Shown here piece after piece: positions 40,687-50,292 of a DNA stretch of 64,000 bases. The stretch's first letter is position 1, and every line of letters begins with the position of its first letter. The notes beneath the pieces were generated by a model. The model did not search any database. It worked only from the letters and a program-made list of their open reading frames with translations, and was not told where the DNA came from. This DNA is from Actinomadura rubteroloni (GTDB lineage: Bacteria; Actinomycetota; Actinomycetes; Streptosporangiales; Streptosporangiaceae). The DNA is taken from NCBI RefSeq assembly GCF_002911665.1, contig NZ_MTBP01000004.1, forward strand, positions 124,001 to 188,000, given 5' to 3'. The translations under genes and the position numbers were made by a program.

Positions 40687-43005
40687 TTACTCGTAGACGT
40701 CCGTTGCTGCGGCTGTGGCGGCGCGGACGCGGCCGGGCGCGTAGTTGGCGGGCGCGCCCGGCACGTAGCGGACGTGGTGGAGGCGGCCGGTGAACGGGAA
40801 CGCGCGGTGGCGTTCGTGCAGGGGCCACGACACCGGGCCGCCCCGGTCGATGCCGACGGAGATGCCGGTCCACGGTGCCATGCCGACGAGCATCGCTACC
40901 TCGTCCAGGGCGGCCAGTTCGGTGTCGCCCGAGTGGACCGACACGCGCCACCGGAAGTCCGGCAGAGCGGTCAGGCGCAGCACCCACGCGGCGGGGCCGG
41001 GGGAGGCCGGGCCGGCGTCCAGGGAGTGCAGGGTGCCGTACGCGTTCCAGTCCAGGCGCAGGTGGCCGTCCTCCACGAACAGGACGTAGCCGCCGCCCTG
41101 GTCGCCGTGCGCCACCAGGACGCCCGCGTCGCCGGGCGCGAGCGTCGCGCGGACCTCGATGTCCACGTCCCGCAGCGCGATCAGCTTGGACGACCGGTAG
41201 CGCTCCAGAGCGGGCGTGCCGGCCGGGAGCGTCACGGGGCGGCTCAGTGCCGCCTCGGCCGGACGGCGGACGTTCAGCAGTCCCGACGCGTCCGACAGGG
41301 GGAAGACCGTGTTGCGCCATGCGGCCTGCTCCCACGCGTCGGCCAGCTCGCGGGTCAGCTCGGGGTACTGGGCGGAGACGTCGTCGATTTCAGTCGGGTC
41401 GGCTGTGACGTTGTAAAGCTCCCATTCCGCGTCGTCGTAGGGCGTGCCGGGCGCGTGCAGCGTCAGCAGCTTCCAGCCGTCGCGGTAGTAGCCGCGCTGC
41501 CCGCCCCACTCGGCGTACTGCTCGGGGTGCGTGCTCGGAACCTGCTCCGACTGCGCGACGGGCGCGAAGCTGGTGCCGTCCAGGTCCAGCACGGGCACGC
41601 CCTGACGGGCCGCAGGACGCGACACCCCGGCGAGTTCCAGCAGCGTGGGATACAGATCGGTGACGTACTGGTACTGCGGACGCAGCCCCGAGTCGCCGTC
41701 CCCGCGCGGCAGCCCGGCAGGCCACGACAGGACGAACGGCACCCGCACACCGCCCGCGAACGTGTTCCCCTTGTAGAGACGGAACGGCGTATTGGAAGCC
41801 ATGCCCCACCCGCGCGGATAGTGGACCATCGCCTGCGGCCCGCCGATGAGCGACGGATCCAGCGGCGTGTCCCGCGACCACGACGAGGGCAGCCCCGCCA
41901 CGTGGACGAACTGGCTGAAGTAGCTCCGCGTCCCGGCGGGACCGCCCTCGGCCGTCCCGCCGTTGTCGGACGTGAACACGACGATGGTGTTGTCCAGTTC
42001 GCCGTACTCCTCGATGGCGGCGAGCAGGCGGCCGAGGTTCTGGTCGATGTTCTCGACCATCGCCGCGTAGACCTCCATGTACCGCGCGAGCAGCGACCGT
42101 TCCGCGGCGGGCAGGGACGACCAGGCGGGCACGTCCAGGCCGGGCTCGGCGTTGCGGGGCGCGAGCCGCGTCCCGGCAGGGAAGAGCCCGGACGCGAGCT
42201 GCCGGGCGAACCGCTCGTCCCGCAGTTCGTCCCAGCCGCCGTCGTACCGGCCGCGCTGCCGGGCGATCGCCTCGGCCGGGGCGCCGAGCGGCCCGTGCAT
42301 CGCGTGGTGGGCGAAGTAGAGGAAGAACGGACGGTCGTCGGATGCCCGCAGCGACCGGATCATCCCGATGGCCTCGTCGGTGAGGTCGTCGGTCAGGTAG
42401 TAGTCGTCGGGGTAGCGGTCGACCTCCACGGGACTGTTGTCGCGGACGAGCCGGTTCGGCGCGAAGAAGCTGTTCAGCCCCTCCAGCGTCCCGTAGTAGC
42501 GGTCGAAGCCGCGCTGGACGGGCCAGGAACCGCGCCGCCCGGCGTCGCTCATCTGCGCGTCGCGGGTGAGGTGCCACTTGCCGGCCATGAACGTCGCGTA
42601 GCCCGCCTCGCGCAGCGCCTCGGGCAGCGTGACGACGTCGTCGCCCAGTTCGAGGGTGAGCCCGGGGAAGCCGGGGTCGAAGTTCGCGACGTTCGCGAAC
42701 CCCGCCCGGTGCGGGTTCACGCCGGTCAGCAGCGCCGCGCGGGCGGGCGAGCAGACCGGGGTCGTGTGGTAGTTGGAGAACCGGTAGCCGCGCGCGGCGA
42801 GCCGGTCCAGCGTCGGCGTGGGCACCTCGGCGCCGAACGGGCCGATGTCGGAGTAGCCGAGGTCGTCGGCGAGCACGACGACGATGTTCGGCGCGCCCGC
42901 GCGCGGCCTCGGGACGTCGGGCCACCACGGCTCGGACTCGGCCGCCGTCCGTCCGACGCGGCCCCGGAAGCCTTCGTAGCCTCGGGCGTACGGGGGGACG
43001 CTCAT
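40687..43005 (-). CDS. arylsulfatase-type sulfatase
   Basis: The 772-residue sulfatase hydrolyses sulfate esters. The formylglycine motif CSPARAALLTG has Cys85, and metal Asp47/Asp48 sit in VVVLADDLGYSD. MAGKWHL and FTSDNGGT are also typical. The C-terminal 150 residues (after NVRRPAEAALSRPV) form an extra beta-rich domain that may bind substrate. There is no signal peptide, so the enzyme acts in the cytoplasm after uptake of the ester. It is the last gene of the ABC operon, starting inside the ATPase stop (ATGA). Activation needs a formylglycine-generating enzyme, not seen in the window. Confidence 0.93.
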   Translation of the reverse strand: MSVPPYARGYEGFRGRVGRTAAESEPWWPDVPRPRAGAPNIVVVLADDLGYSDIGPFGAEVPTPTLDRLAARGYRFSNYHTTPVCSPARAALLTGVNPHRAGFANVANFDPGFPGLTLELGDDVVTLPEALREAGYATFMAGKWHLTRDAQMSDAGRRGSWPVQRGFDRYYGTLEGLNSFFAPNRLVRDNSPVEVDRYPDDYYLTDDLTDEAIGMIRSLRASDDRPFFLYFAHHAMHGPLGAPAEAIARQRGRYDGGWDELRDERFARQLASGLFPAGTRLAPRNAEPGLDVPAWSSLPAAERSLLARYMEVYAAMVENIDQNLGRLLAAIEEYGELDNTIVVFTSDNGGTAEGGPAGTRSYFSQFVHVAGLPSSWSRDTPLDPSLIGGPQAMVHYPRGWGMASNTPFRLYKGNTFAGGVRVPFVLSWPAGLPRGDGDSGLRPQYQYVTDLYPTLLELAGVSRPAARQGVPVLDLDGTSFAPVAQSEQVPSTHPEQYAEWGGQRGYYRDGWKLLTLHAPGTPYDDAEWELYNVTADPTEIDDVSAQYPELTRELADAWEQAAWRNTVFPLSDASGLLNVRRPAEAALSRPVTLPAGTPALERYRSSKLIALRDVDIEVRATLAPGDAGVLVAHGDQGGGYVLFVEDGHLRLDWNAYGTLHSLDAGPASPGPAAWVLRLTALPDFRWRVSVHSGDTELAALDEVAMLVGMAPWTGISVGIDRGGPVSWPLHERHRAFPFTGRLHHVRYVPGAPANYAPGRVRAATAAATDVYE

Positions 43006-44606
43006 GCCGGCACCTCCAGGTCGGGTCCGCGCCGGGACCGCTGCGCGACGGGGTCGGGGATCGGGACGGACGCCACGAGCGCCCGCGTGTAGGGGTCGGC
43101 GGGACGCGTCAGGACGTCCCGCGCCGGTCCGGACTCCACGAGCCGCCCGCCGCGCAGCACCGCGACCCGGTCGGCGACCCGGTGGACGACCGCGAGGTCG
43201 TGGCTGATGAACACGCACGCGAACCCGTGCCGTTCCTGGAGTTCGGCGAACAGTTCGAGGACGGCGGCCTGCACGGACACGTCCAGCGCGCTCGTCGGCT
43301 CGTCGGCCAGCAGCAGGTCCGGTTCCAGGACGAGCGCCCGCGCGAGCGCCACCCGCTGCCGCTGCCCGCCCGACAGCTCGCGGGGCAGGCGGCGGCCGTG
43401 CTCGCGGCGGAGCGCGACCTGTTCGAGCAGGTCCTCGGCGCGGGCGGCCCGTTCCGCCGGGGTGCCGATCCCGTGGACGTCGAGCGGTTCGGTGATCGAT
43501 TCCAGGACGGTCCGGCGCGGGTCGAGCGACGCGGCCGGGTCCTGGTGGACGACCCCGATCCGCCGCCGCAACGCGCGCAACTCCGACCGCCCGAGCGCGG
43601 CCAGGTCGCGCCCGAACAGGCGGGCGCTCCCGGACGCGGGACGCAGCCGGCCGACGGCGACCCGTCCGAGCGTCGTCTTGCCGGACCCGGACTCGCCGAC
43701 CAGCCCGAGCACCTCGCCGGGCGCGACCGACAGCGTGATGCCGTCGAGCGTCGCCGGACGTCCCGGATGGTCGACGACCAGGTCCGCGACCGCGAACACC
43801 GGTTCGCCGTGCCGCGCGGCCCGCGACGCGGGCTCGGACCCGTCCAGGCGCGGCACCGCCGCCAGCAGCCGCTGCGCGTACTCGGTCTCGGGCGCGTCGA
43901 ACAGCCGTCCGACGTCCTGCGTCTCGACCACCCGGCCGTCGCGCATGACGGCGACCCGGTCGGCGAGGTCGGCGACGACGCCCATGTTGTGCGTGATGAG
44001 CAGTACCGCGAGCCGCCGCTCGCGCCGCAGGTCCCGCAGCAGGGCGAGGATCTCGGCCTGGACGGTCACGTCGAGCGCGGTGGTGGGCTCGTCGGCGATG
44101 AGGACGTCCGGATCGGCGGCGAGCGCGAGCGCCAGCACGATCCGCTGCTTCTGCCCGCCGGAGAACTGGTGCGGGTAGTCGCGCGCCCGGCCGGGCGGAA
44201 TCCCGACGGACGCGAGCAGCTCGCCCGCCCGCTTCGCCCGCTCGCGGCGCGACGACGTCCCGTGCGCCCGCAGCACCTCGCCGATCTGCCAGCCGACGCG
44301 CTCGACGGGGTTGAGCGCCGTCGACGGCTCCTGGAACACGAGCGCGATCCGGGCCCCGCGCACGCGGCGCAGCGCGTCCTCGGGCAGGCCGAGCAGTTCC
44401 CGGCCGTCCAGCGTGACGCTGCCGGACGCGGTCGCGCCCGGGGGCAGCAGGCCGAGGACCGCGAGCGCGGTCACCGACTTGCCCGACCCGGACTCGCCGA
44501 CGACGGCCAGGACCTCGTCCGGCTCCAGGTCCAGGTCGACGCCCTGGACGGCCGTCCCGCCGGGGAACCGGACGGCCAGGTCCCTGATCCGCAGCACCGG
44601 GGTCAT
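43002..44606 (-). CDS. fused peptide-type ABC transporter ATPase (DppD-DppF-like)
   Basis: The 534-residue protein holds two full ABC ATPases. The first has Walker A GESGSGKS, signature FSGGQKQR and Walker B VLIADEPTTALD; the second has GESGSGKT, LSGGQRQR and LLLADEPTSALD. It is the two-in-one form of the peptide/nickel/opine importer ATPases. It powers the two permeases encoded just upstream. Overlaps of four bases at both ends couple its translation to the neighbours. Confidence 0.94.
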   Translation of the reverse strand: MTPVLRIRDLAVRFPGGTAVQGVDLDLEPDEVLAVVGESGSGKSVTALAVLGLLPPGATASGSVTLDGRELLGLPEDALRRVRGARIALVFQEPSTALNPVERVGWQIGEVLRAHGTSSRRERAKRAGELLASVGIPPGRARDYPHQFSGGQKQRIVLALALAADPDVLIADEPTTALDVTVQAEILALLRDLRRERRLAVLLITHNMGVVADLADRVAVMRDGRVVETQDVGRLFDAPETEYAQRLLAAVPRLDGSEPASRAARHGEPVFAVADLVVDHPGRPATLDGITLSVAPGEVLGLVGESGSGKTTLGRVAVGRLRPASGSARLFGRDLAALGRSELRALRRRIGVVHQDPAASLDPRRTVLESITEPLDVHGIGTPAERAARAEDLLEQVALRREHGRRLPRELSGGQRQRVALARALVLEPDLLLADEPTSALDVSVQAAVLELFAELQERHGFACVFISHDLAVVHRVADRVAVLRGGRLVESGPARDVLTRPADPYTRALVASVPIPDPVAQRSRRGPDLEVPA

Positions 44607-45445
44607 CGCGCACCTCCGCGCCGCGCGGCCAGCAGGGCCTGCGCGATGAGCTGGAAACCGAGGACGAGCAGGACGATCACCAGCAGCGGCCCGACCGCAT
44701 AGAACGCGTTGGCGCCGAGCTGGCCCATCGCGGCGGCGAGGACGCCGCCGAGCGACGGCGTCGGCGGCCGGACGCCGATCCCGATGAAGTTCATCGCGCT
44801 GTCGATGAACACCGCGCCCGACGCCGACAGCGCGAGCTGGACGATCACCGCGTCGAGGATGTTGGGCACGACGTGCTTGCGCAGCACCCACGTCCGGGAC
44901 GCGCCCATCGTCTCGGCGGCGTCCACGTAGGGCAGTTCGCGGACCTCCAGCGCGGCCGTCCGGACGAGCCGTCCGAACAGCGGCACCTCGGCGCCGACGA
45001 CGACGCAGACGACCGGCAGCACGCCGGGCCCGGTGACGGCCGCGATGGCGATCCCGAGGATGATCGGCGGGAAGGCGAGCAGGACGTCGAACGCGCGCTG
45101 CGCGAGCACGTCGGCGGGCGCGGCCTGCCCGGCGAGCAGCCCGGCGAGGCCGCCGAGCAGCGCGCCGCACGGGACGGCCACCAGGCAGATCGCGAGGTCG
45201 ATCCGGACGCCGTAGAGCACCCGGGAGAACACGTCCCGGTTCACCTCGTCGGTGCCGAACAGGTGCGCGCCGCTCGCGCCGAGCAGGTTGGCGCCCGGGA
45301 TCTGCTCCTGCGGCGCGTACGGCGCGACGAGCGGGGCGAGGACGCCGAGCAGCACGACCGCGCCGACGAGCACGAGACCCGCGAGGCCGCGCCCGTGCGT
45401 GAGCGCGCCCCGCCGCGGGGCCTTCGCCAGGACGAGACCGGTCAT
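44603..45445 (-). CDS. ABC permease, DppC-like
   Basis: The 280-residue inner-membrane permease has about five or six helices and the N-terminal LLGVLAPLVAPYAPQEQIPG, HLFGTDEVNRDVFSRVLYG of DppC-type subunits. The EAA loop is YVDAAETMGASRTWVLRKHVVPN. It pairs with the DppB-like permease. The start overlaps the upstream stop by four bases. Confidence 0.93.
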   Translation of the reverse strand: MTGLVLAKAPRRGALTHGRGLAGLVLVGAVVLLGVLAPLVAPYAPQEQIPGANLLGASGAHLFGTDEVNRDVFSRVLYGVRIDLAICLVAVPCGALLGGLAGLLAGQAAPADVLAQRAFDVLLAFPPIILGIAIAAVTGPGVLPVVCVVVGAEVPLFGRLVRTAALEVRELPYVDAAETMGASRTWVLRKHVVPNILDAVIVQLALSASGAVFIDSAMNFIGIGVRPPTPSLGGVLAAAMGQLGANAFYAVGPLLVIVLLVLGFQLIAQALLAARRGGAR

Positions 45446-46401
45446 CGGGCACCCCCGAGCCGGATGCGCGGGTCGAGCAGGGCGTGCGCGGCGTCGGTCA
45501 GCAGTTGCAGGACGGCGAACACCGTCACCGACAGCATCAGCAGCACCTGCACGACCGGGTAGTCGCGGCCGGTCACCGCGCGTTCGATCAGCAGCCCGAG
45601 ACCGGGCCAGGAGAAGGTGAACTCGACCAGGACCGCGCCGCCGAGCAGCGCGCCCGTCTGGAGGCCGAGCACGGTCAGGCTCGTCGGCAGGACGTTGCGC
45701 AGCGCGTGCCGGAACAGCAGCCGCCGCCGCGCCACCCCCGCCGCGAGCGCCGTCACGACGTAGGGCTTGGCGAGTTCGGTCCGCAGCGACTCGGCGAGGT
45801 AGCGGGTCAGCACCGCGCCGACCGGCAGCCCGAGGCACACGGCGGGCAGCAGCAGGTACTGCGCCGTGATGGACGGGTCGGCGAGCAGCCCGTCGCGCGG
45901 CACGCCGCCGGCGGGCAGCACCGGCACGAGGACGCCGAACACCAGCGCGAGCGCGACGCCGAGCACGAACGTCGGGATCGCGATCGCCAGCGTGTTGACG
46001 CCCGTCAGCAGGTGCTCCAGCCAGCGCCGCCGCGTCCCGGCCCACAGCGGCCCGAGCAGCAGCGCGGACAGGACGGCGAGGAGCAGGGCGGTCCCGGTCA
46101 GCAGGAGCGTGTTGCCGAGCGCGTCGCCGACGAGCGAGCCGATGCCGCCGCCGATGATGTACGACCGTCCGGGGTCGAACGTCAGCAGGTCGCCCAGCCA
46201 GCGGAGGTACTGGGTGAGGAGCGGCTGGTCCAGGCCGAGCTGGTGGCGGATCGCCGCGACGGCGTCGGGCGTGGCGTTCGCCCCGGCCAGCGTCGTCGCG
46301 GGATCACCGGGGACGAGCCGGATCAGCCCGAACACCAGCACGGACGACACCGCGAGCACGGCGGCCAGCGACGGCAGCCGGCGCAGGAGGTAGGACGTCA
46401 C
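45442..46401 (-). CDS. ABC permease, DppB-like
   Basis: The 319-residue permease begins with the conserved MTSYLLRRLPSLAAVLAVSSVLVFGLIRLVPGDPA and QLGLDQPLLTQYLRWLGDLLTFDPG of DppB subunits. The EAA loop is PYVVTALAAGVARRRLLFRHALRNVLP. It starts ten bases after the binding-protein gene. With DppC it forms the channel of the importer. Confidence 0.94.
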   Translation of the reverse strand: MTSYLLRRLPSLAAVLAVSSVLVFGLIRLVPGDPATTLAGANATPDAVAAIRHQLGLDQPLLTQYLRWLGDLLTFDPGRSYIIGGGIGSLVGDALGNTLLLTGTALLLAVLSALLLGPLWAGTRRRWLEHLLTGVNTLAIAIPTFVLGVALALVFGVLVPVLPAGGVPRDGLLADPSITAQYLLLPAVCLGLPVGAVLTRYLAESLRTELAKPYVVTALAAGVARRRLLFRHALRNVLPTSLTVLGLQTGALLGGAVLVEFTFSWPGLGLLIERAVTGRDYPVVQVLLMLSVTVFAVLQLLTDAAHALLDPRIRLGGAR

Positions 46402-46411
46402 GACGGCGTCC

Positions 46412-47974
46412 TCACGCGGTGAGCTGCGCGTCGGTCAGCACGAGTTCGGAGCGCTTGGTGTACGCGACGTTCCGGACCCGGTCGCTGACGGCCCAGCGTC
46501 CCTCGATGACGCCGATCTCGATGAGGAACAGCCCGTCGAGCAGGTCGCGCGAGAGTGCGGTGTACGCCTTCCGCGCCTCGACGCTGTCGCCCGCGACCTG
46601 CCGCCACGCCGCGTCCGCGTCCCGGGTGTAGGCCGCCGACGTGTAGTGCGACGAGTTCTTCAGCGCGTTGAAGGGATACGCGCTGACCGTGAGGGTGGAC
46701 GGCGTGTACTGCGCCCACGAGTGGTAGGCCGTCCAGAGCCCCGGGAACTTGCCGCCGATGAGCTGGGCGACGAACGTCGGCGGGTCCAGCGGGTCCAGCG
46801 CGACGGTGATCCCGATCTCCTTCAGGTTCGCCTGGACGATCTGCGCGGTCGCCGCGAGCAGCGGGTCCTTGGCGATGTAGCTGTACTTCAGCGTCGGGAC
46901 GGGCTTGCCGTACGCCGCGAGCAGGCTCTTGGCCTTGGCGACGTCCCGGCCGTAGGACGCGTTGAGCTGCGCGTCGTAGGCGGGGGAGGTCTTCGGCCAC
47001 GGCAGGTTGGCCGTGTAGCCGCTGCCCCGGAAGACCTCGGCGATGACGCGGTCGCGGTCGAGGGCGTGCGCGATGGCCTGCCGGACGCGCACGTCCGCAA
47101 GCCCCTCGGCGGTGACGTTCGTCCCGACGTACACCTGGGTCTCGGCGCCGCGAAGCTGGATCGTGTCGAACTTGCCGGACTTCTCCAGCCGCTCGATGTC
47201 CAGGAAGCTGCTGCCGTAGGCGTAGTCGATCTGCCCGCTGCGGAGCTGGCTGGTCAGGGACGTCGTGTCGGTGATGACGGCGATGTCCACCGCGTCCAGG
47301 TACGGACGGCCGGGCACCCAGTACTTCGGGTTCTTCGCGAACTTCAGCCGGGAGTTCGGGCTCCACTTCTCGAACACGAACGGCCCGGTGCCGACGTAGC
47401 GGCTGCCGTCGCCGACGCCCGCGAACGTCTTCTCGTCCACGATCGGGACGATCTCCAGGAGGTCGAGGATGTTGCCGAGCGGGTGCGCCAGGTGCAGGAC
47501 GGCCGTGTGCGGGTCGCGCGCGTCGATCGACGTGATGGCCTGCGCGGTGCTCTTGAGCTGGCCGTTCCACTTCGGGTCGGCGTAGGTCCTCAGCGAGAAG
47601 GCGACGTCCGCCGACGTGAACGGACGGCCGGTGTGGAACGTCACGTCGTCGCGCAGGTGGAGCGTGACGGTGCGGCCGTCGGGGGAGATCGTCCAGTCCT
47701 TCGCCAGCCGGGGCTCGGGCCGCAGCCGGTCCACCGGGTAGTGGATCAGGCTCTCGTAGACCAGGCCGATGATCGTCGTGACGCCGGCGTTGGAGTTGGT
47801 GAAGAAGTTCGCGGGGACGAGGTCGGTGGAGATGCCGCCGAGGAACGTCCCGCCCTTCTTCGCCGTGCCGGAGTTCTGGGCGCCGACCGCCGAGGTGCAG
47901 CCGGCCAGGGCCAGCAGGGCGGCGCCACCGGCCGCGCCGGTGAGCAGTGCGCGTCGGGACAGGGCTGGGTTCAT
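46412..47974 (-). CDS. extracellular solute-binding lipoprotein, peptide-type (SBP family 5)
   Basis: The 520-residue protein has a twin-arginine-like SRRALLTGAAGG start and lipobox LAGC with Cys26. Family 5 features follow: VYESLIHY, LRDDVTFHTGRPFTSADVAFSLRTY, GTGPFVFEKWSPN and VRQAIAHALDRDRVIAEVF. It delivers substrate to the permease pair. The family usually binds peptides. The linked sulfatase and TauD-type dioxygenase suggest a sulfated organic ligand instead. Confidence 0.93.
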   Translation of the reverse strand: MNPALSRRALLTGAAGGAALLALAGCTSAVGAQNSGTAKKGGTFLGGISTDLVPANFFTNSNAGVTTIIGLVYESLIHYPVDRLRPEPRLAKDWTISPDGRTVTLHLRDDVTFHTGRPFTSADVAFSLRTYADPKWNGQLKSTAQAITSIDARDPHTAVLHLAHPLGNILDLLEIVPIVDEKTFAGVGDGSRYVGTGPFVFEKWSPNSRLKFAKNPKYWVPGRPYLDAVDIAVITDTTSLTSQLRSGQIDYAYGSSFLDIERLEKSGKFDTIQLRGAETQVYVGTNVTAEGLADVRVRQAIAHALDRDRVIAEVFRGSGYTANLPWPKTSPAYDAQLNASYGRDVAKAKSLLAAYGKPVPTLKYSYIAKDPLLAATAQIVQANLKEIGITVALDPLDPPTFVAQLIGGKFPGLWTAYHSWAQYTPSTLTVSAYPFNALKNSSHYTSAAYTRDADAAWRQVAGDSVEARKAYTALSRDLLDGLFLIEIGVIEGRWAVSDRVRNVAYTKRSELVLTDAQLTA

Positions 47975-48026
47975 GGGGGTCTCTCTTCGCTCGCCCGCGA
48001 CCGGGGCACGTTCCGTGTGCCTCGTT

Positions 48027-48054
48027 TGTATAGTATTCCTACTTACCCGATCAA
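48027..48054 (-). promoter_or_regulatory. candidate sigma-70-type promoter of the sulfur-uptake operon
   Basis: On the reverse strand TTGATC (48049-48054) and TATACA (48027-48032) are separated by 16 bases, in a conspicuously AT-rich island upstream of the lipoprotein gene. The same island serves the divergent dioxygenase gene, so one regulator could control both. Confidence 0.55.
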
Positions 48055-48110
48055 GTTAGACGGGTTTGGGCGGCGTCCGAGATGGCGTCTTTTCGAGAGG
48101 ATTATGACCT

Positions 48111-49031
48111 ATGACCCAGTTCACCGGCAGTCGGGCGGCGCTGGACGTCGCGCCCGTCGGGGGCAACATCGGCGCTGTCGTCTCGGGCCTGCGCATCGGC
48201 GCGGACCTCGCGCCGTCGGCCGTGGCGGAGTTCCGGGCGGCGCTGCTCAAGCACCGGGTCGTGTTCCTGCGTGACCAGGATCACGCCACCGACGACGACC
48301 AGTACGCCTTCGCGGCGCAGCTCGGCGAGGTCACCTCGCCGCACCCGACCGTGCGCGGCGACGGCCGGGCGATCCTGCCCATCGACTCCGAGCAGGGCAA
48401 GGCCAACAGCTGGCACACCGACGTGACGTTCGTGGACCGCGTCCCCGCGATCAGCGTCCTGCGCGCCATCACGCTGCCGCCCTACGGCGGCACGACGGTC
48501 TGGGCGAACACGGTCAACGCCTACGCCACCCTGCACCCGGGCCTCCAGGCGCTGGCGGCGCGGCTGCGCGTCCGGCACAGCAACGCGTTCGACTACGCCA
48601 TCGAGCGCCCGGTGATCGGCGGCGTGGACGTCAAGGAGGAGGCGTACCGGGCCGAGTTCCGGAACACCTCGTTCGTCACCGAGCACCCGCTCGTCCGCGT
48701 CCACCCCGAGACCGGCGAGCCGTCGCTGCTGCTCGGCCACTTCGCGCAGTCGATCCGGGGGCTGTCCTCGGCCGACTTCCAGGACCTCTACACGCTGTTC
48801 CAGCGGCACATCACCAAGCTGGAGAACACTGTGCGGTGGACCTGGCGGCCGGGCGACATCGCGATTTGGGACAACCGCTCGACGCAGCACTACGCCGTCG
48901 CCGACTACGACGACCACCCCCGCCGCCTGCACCGGATCACGGTGGCCGGCGAGGTGCCGGTGGGCATCGACGGGGACGTCAGCACCGTCATCGAGGGCGA
49001 CGCGTCCGGCTTCTCCTCGCTCGCCGCCTAG
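48111..49031 (+). CDS. TauD/TfdA-family alpha-ketoglutarate dioxygenase (taurine or alkylsulfatase AtsK type)
   Basis: The 306-residue non-haem iron enzyme has His102/Asp104 in WHTDVTFV and distal His260 in TQHYAV; Arg residues in DHPRRLHRI bind 2-oxoglutarate. The N-terminal VAPVGGNIGAVVSGLRIG and PYGGTTVWANTVNAY are typical. Enzymes of this group release sulfite from taurine or cleave alkyl sulfates oxidatively. It is divergent from an importer-sulfatase operon, so sulfur scavenging from organic esters is the likely role. Confidence 0.92.
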   Translation: MTQFTGSRAALDVAPVGGNIGAVVSGLRIGADLAPSAVAEFRAALLKHRVVFLRDQDHATDDDQYAFAAQLGEVTSPHPTVRGDGRAILPIDSEQGKANSWHTDVTFVDRVPAISVLRAITLPPYGGTTVWANTVNAYATLHPGLQALAARLRVRHSNAFDYAIERPVIGGVDVKEEAYRAEFRNTSFVTEHPLVRVHPETGEPSLLLGHFAQSIRGLSSADFQDLYTLFQRHITKLENTVRWTWRPGDIAIWDNRSTQHYAVADYDDHPRRLHRITVAGEVPVGIDGDVSTVIEGDASGFSSLAA

Positions 49032-49093
49032 CGGGCGGGCCGGCGTGCGCCGCGCGTTGACAGCGTCCCGTTACCCGAACCAGACTCGGTTTC

Positions 49094-50278
49094 ATGGTCT
49101 ACCGGGACGTCTTCATCGTGGACGCCGTGCGCACGCCGGTCGGGAAGTACGGCGGCGCGCTGGCGCGGGTGCGGCCGGACGATCTCGCCGCGCACGCCGT
49201 CGGCGCGCTGCTCGCGCGCTCGCCCGCGCTGGACCCCGGACGGGTCGACGACGTCGTCCTCGGCAACGCCAACGGCGCCGGCGAGGAGAACCGCAACGTC
49301 GGGCGCATGGCGGCGCTGCTGGCCGGGCTGCCGGTGACGGTGCCGGGCGCGACGGTCAACCGGCTGTGCTCGTCCGGGCTGGAGGCGGTGATCCAGGCGG
49401 CGCGGGCGATCGCGGCCGGTGAGGCGTCGGTCGTCGTCGCGGGCGGCGTCGAGTCGATGAGCCGGGCGCCGTGGGTCGTTCCCAAGCCCGAGCGGGCCTT
49501 CCCGGCGGGCGCCCCGGAGATGTTCTCCACCACGCTCGGCTGGCGGATGGTGAACCCGCGCATGGAGCCGCAGTGGACGGTCGCGCTCGGCGAGGGCGCC
49601 GAGCTGGTCGCTGACAAGCACGCGATCACGCGGGAGAGCCAGGACGCGTTCGCGCTGGCCAGCCACCGGAAGGCCGCCCGCGCCTGGACGGACGGGCTGT
49701 TCGGCGCCGAGAGCGTCCCGGTGCCCGGCACGGACCTGACGCGCGACGAGACGATCCGCGCGACCGCCTCGCCCGAGGCGCTGGCCCGGCTCGCGCCCGC
49801 GTTCCGGCCGGGCGGGACGGTCACGGCGGGCAACAGCTCCCCGCTCAACGACGGCGCCGCCGCGCTGCTCGTCACCGACGCGGCGGGCCTCGCGGCGACC
49901 GGACGGGAGCCGCTCGCGCGGGTGCGGGCGTCGGCCGTGACCGGGATCGAGCCGCAGTACTTCGGTCTCGGCCCGGTGCGCGCCGTCCGCACCGCCCTGG
50001 AACGGGCCGGACGGACGTTCGCCGACGTCGGCGTACTGGAGCTGAACGAGGCGTTCGCCGCGCAGGCGCTCGGCTGCCTGGCCGAGTGGCCCGAGCTGGA
50101 CCCGGCCGTGGTGAACCCGCGCGGCGGCGCCATCGCGATCGGCCACCCGCTCGGCGCGTCCGGCGCCCGGATCGCCGGGGCGGTCGCGCACCAGCTCGCC
50201 GCCGCCGGGTCCGGGACGGGCGTCGCCGCGCTGTGCGTCGGGGTCGGGCAAGGCGTGGCGCTGGTCCTCGAACGCTGA
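49094..50278 (+). CDS. acetyl-CoA C-acyltransferase (thiolase)
   Basis: This 394-residue thiolase has the acyl-accepting Cys92 in NRLCSSGLEA, His351 in AIGHPLGASGAR and Cys381 in ALCVGVGQG. It cleaves 3-ketoacyl-CoA with CoA, or condenses acetyl-CoA units. The NVGRMAALLAGLPVTVPGATVNRLCSSG segment resembles beta-ketoadipyl-CoA thiolases, but no pca/paa genes are near, so substrate length is open. It is a single gene. Confidence 0.92.
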   Translation: MVYRDVFIVDAVRTPVGKYGGALARVRPDDLAAHAVGALLARSPALDPGRVDDVVLGNANGAGEENRNVGRMAALLAGLPVTVPGATVNRLCSSGLEAVIQAARAIAAGEASVVVAGGVESMSRAPWVVPKPERAFPAGAPEMFSTTLGWRMVNPRMEPQWTVALGEGAELVADKHAITRESQDAFALASHRKAARAWTDGLFGAESVPVPGTDLTRDETIRATASPEALARLAPAFRPGGTVTAGNSSPLNDGAAALLVTDAAGLAATGREPLARVRASAVTGIEPQYFGLGPVRAVRTALERAGRTFADVGVLELNEAFAAQALGCLAEWPELDPAVVNPRGGAIAIGHPLGASGARIAGAVAHQLAAAGSGTGVAALCVGVGQGVALVLER

Positions 50279-50292
50279 GGCACTATGAAAGC

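Noticed and set aside
40687..44613. A single 1308-codon frame joining the sulfatase with upstream sequence
   Set aside because: The sulfatase starts at ATG 43005. The upstream part of that frame is a shadow of the ABC ATPase and has no sense in it.
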